Made by a program: the position numbers and the translations under genes
The notes under the pieces: model-generated
Told to the model about the DNA's origin: nothing
Seen by the model: only the letters and a program-made list of their open reading frames with translations
The model's database searches: none
Part shown: positions 4,770 to 5,431 of the stretch, one piece after another
Position numbering within the stretch: position 1 is the stretch's first letter
Layout of the letters: every line of letters begins with the position of its first letter
Origin: Acidobacteriota bacterium
GTDB lineage: Bacteria > Acidobacteriota > Terriglobia > Terriglobales > Acidobacteriaceae
Direction: 5' to 3'
NCBI GenBank assembly: GCA_021819255.1
Contig: JAKART010000191.1
Location: 1 to 5,431, forward strand
Length of the DNA stretch: 5,431 nucleotides

Positions 4770-5431
4770 AACGTAGCTCGGCGGAGCGAAGAAAGTCGAA
4801 GCTACCCCCGGGGTCCAGACGAAGATGCGTGAGGCGCGTGGAGTGGACCACGACGTTGTCCGGATACCAGAGAGGGATGGTGGGAAGGTCCTGGGCGAGA
4901 ATCTGCTGGATCTGGATGTAGTCCTGGCGGCGTTCCGTTTCGTTGGTGGTGTTGTTGGCCGCGCGCAGCAGGGCGTCCACGCGAGGGTTGGAGTAGTGGC
5001 CGCGATTGGCTCCCCGGGGAGGGAACATCTCCGTCGCGTAGGCGTAGTGAAAGATGTCCGGATCTTCATTGGAGCCGATCCAGCGCAACAGATACATCTG
5101 GAACGCGCCTTTCGTGATGTCCGAGTAGAACGTGCCAAAGTCGGACCAGCGCAGGGTGAGGTCGATTCCGGCCTGGTGGAGTTCAGCTTGCAGCGCCTGG
5201 GCCTCCAGCCGGGCGGTCTCATCGGTGGACGTCTTCAGGGTGAGGCGCAACCGGATGCCGTTGCGGTCCGGCCGCAGGCCGGCGTCGTCGAGCAACGCGA
5301 TGGCCCGGCCTATAGCGTGCGGATACTGCGCAAGCTCGTCTGCGGGCGCTTCTGCCCAGTGACCGGGCGGAAGCAAAGTGTCGGCCAGACGCGCCTGACC
5401 ACGCCACAGCGCGGCGATCAGCGCCGGACGG
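4768..5431 (-). CDS. Family 5 ABC transporter solute-binding protein, C-terminal part (5' end outside window)
   Basis: Extracytoplasmic solute-binding protein of an oligopeptide/dipeptide-type ABC importer (SBP_bac_5 family). The last 220 residues are visible, under half of a typical ~500-550 aa protein. The frame is open to the window edge, so the start, signal peptide and N-terminal lobe lie beyond 5431. Family features include the LLPPGHW segment near the visible start, and RWIGSNEDPDIFHYAY followed by a G-x-N-x-G-x-Y-x-NP-x-VD-x-LL pattern. Further on come the helix of repeated ETERRQDYIQIQQIL residues and the LPTIPLWYPDNVVV segment that closes the fold. The stop is TAG at 4768-4770, 15 nt from the convergent DUF190 stop. 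The substrate cannot be told from this portion, and no sign of decay is seen. Confidence 0.88.
   Translation of the reverse strand, partial: RPALIAALWRGQARLADTLLPPGHWAEAPADELAQYPHAIGRAIALLDDAGLRPDRNGIRLRLTLKTSTDETARLEAQALQAELHQAGIDLTLRWSDFGTFYSDITKGAFQMYLLRWIGSNEDPDIFHYAYATEMFPPRGANRGHYSNPRVDALLRAANNTTNETERRQDYIQIQQILAQDLPTIPLWYPDNVVVHSTRLTHLRLDPGGSFDFLRSAELR

Noticed and set aside
4734..5222. Minus-strand 162-codon frame overlapping the solute-binding protein
   Set aside because: It is an Arg/Ser/Thr/Pro-rich out-of-frame shadow; the other minus frame carries clear family 5 binding-protein motifs to the window edge.

Overview
The window looks like chromosomal DNA from a GC-rich bacterium. 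The protein flavour (XerC/XerD variants, CrcB, and a family 5 solute-binding protein with short intergenic gaps) resembles Acidobacteriota of the Terriglobia type. That assignment rests on remembered family resemblance, not on a search.

Layout. (1) 1-232: leader with no convincing gene. (2) 233-2319: two tyrosine recombinase genes overlapping by 4 bp (ATGA). The first has a XerD-like C-terminus and the second a XerC-like one, and both keep all six active-site residues. (3) 2320-2928: about 600 bp without a convincing gene. It holds at most a weak, possibly frameshifted minus-strand reading frame and a perfect inverted repeat. (4) 2929-4752: a fluoride-response operon. A consensus-like promoter (TTGACA, 17-bp spacer, TACAAA) leads straight into a crcB-motif fluoride riboswitch. 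Its pseudoknot can be written base by base, and a mutually exclusive downstream hairpin follows. Next come crcB (Fluc fluoride channel), a two-domain DUF190 gene and a one-domain DUF190 gene. (5) 4768-5431: the C-terminal part of a family 5 (oligopeptide/dipeptide type) ABC transporter solute-binding protein on the minus strand. It converges on the operon with a 15-nt gap.

How the parts work together. XerD plus XerC would form the two-recombinase complex that resolves chromosome dimers at dif; no dif-like site was seen here. In the second block, fluoride should stabilise the riboswitch aptamer, block the competing hairpin and allow expression of CrcB, which lets fluoride leave the cell passively. 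The three DUF190 domains are PII-like folds often found beside crcB. Their role is unknown, so the promising unexplained part of this window is the riboswitch-crcB-DUF190-DUF190 cassette, especially the divergent histidine-rich first DUF190 domain and the awkward crcB start.
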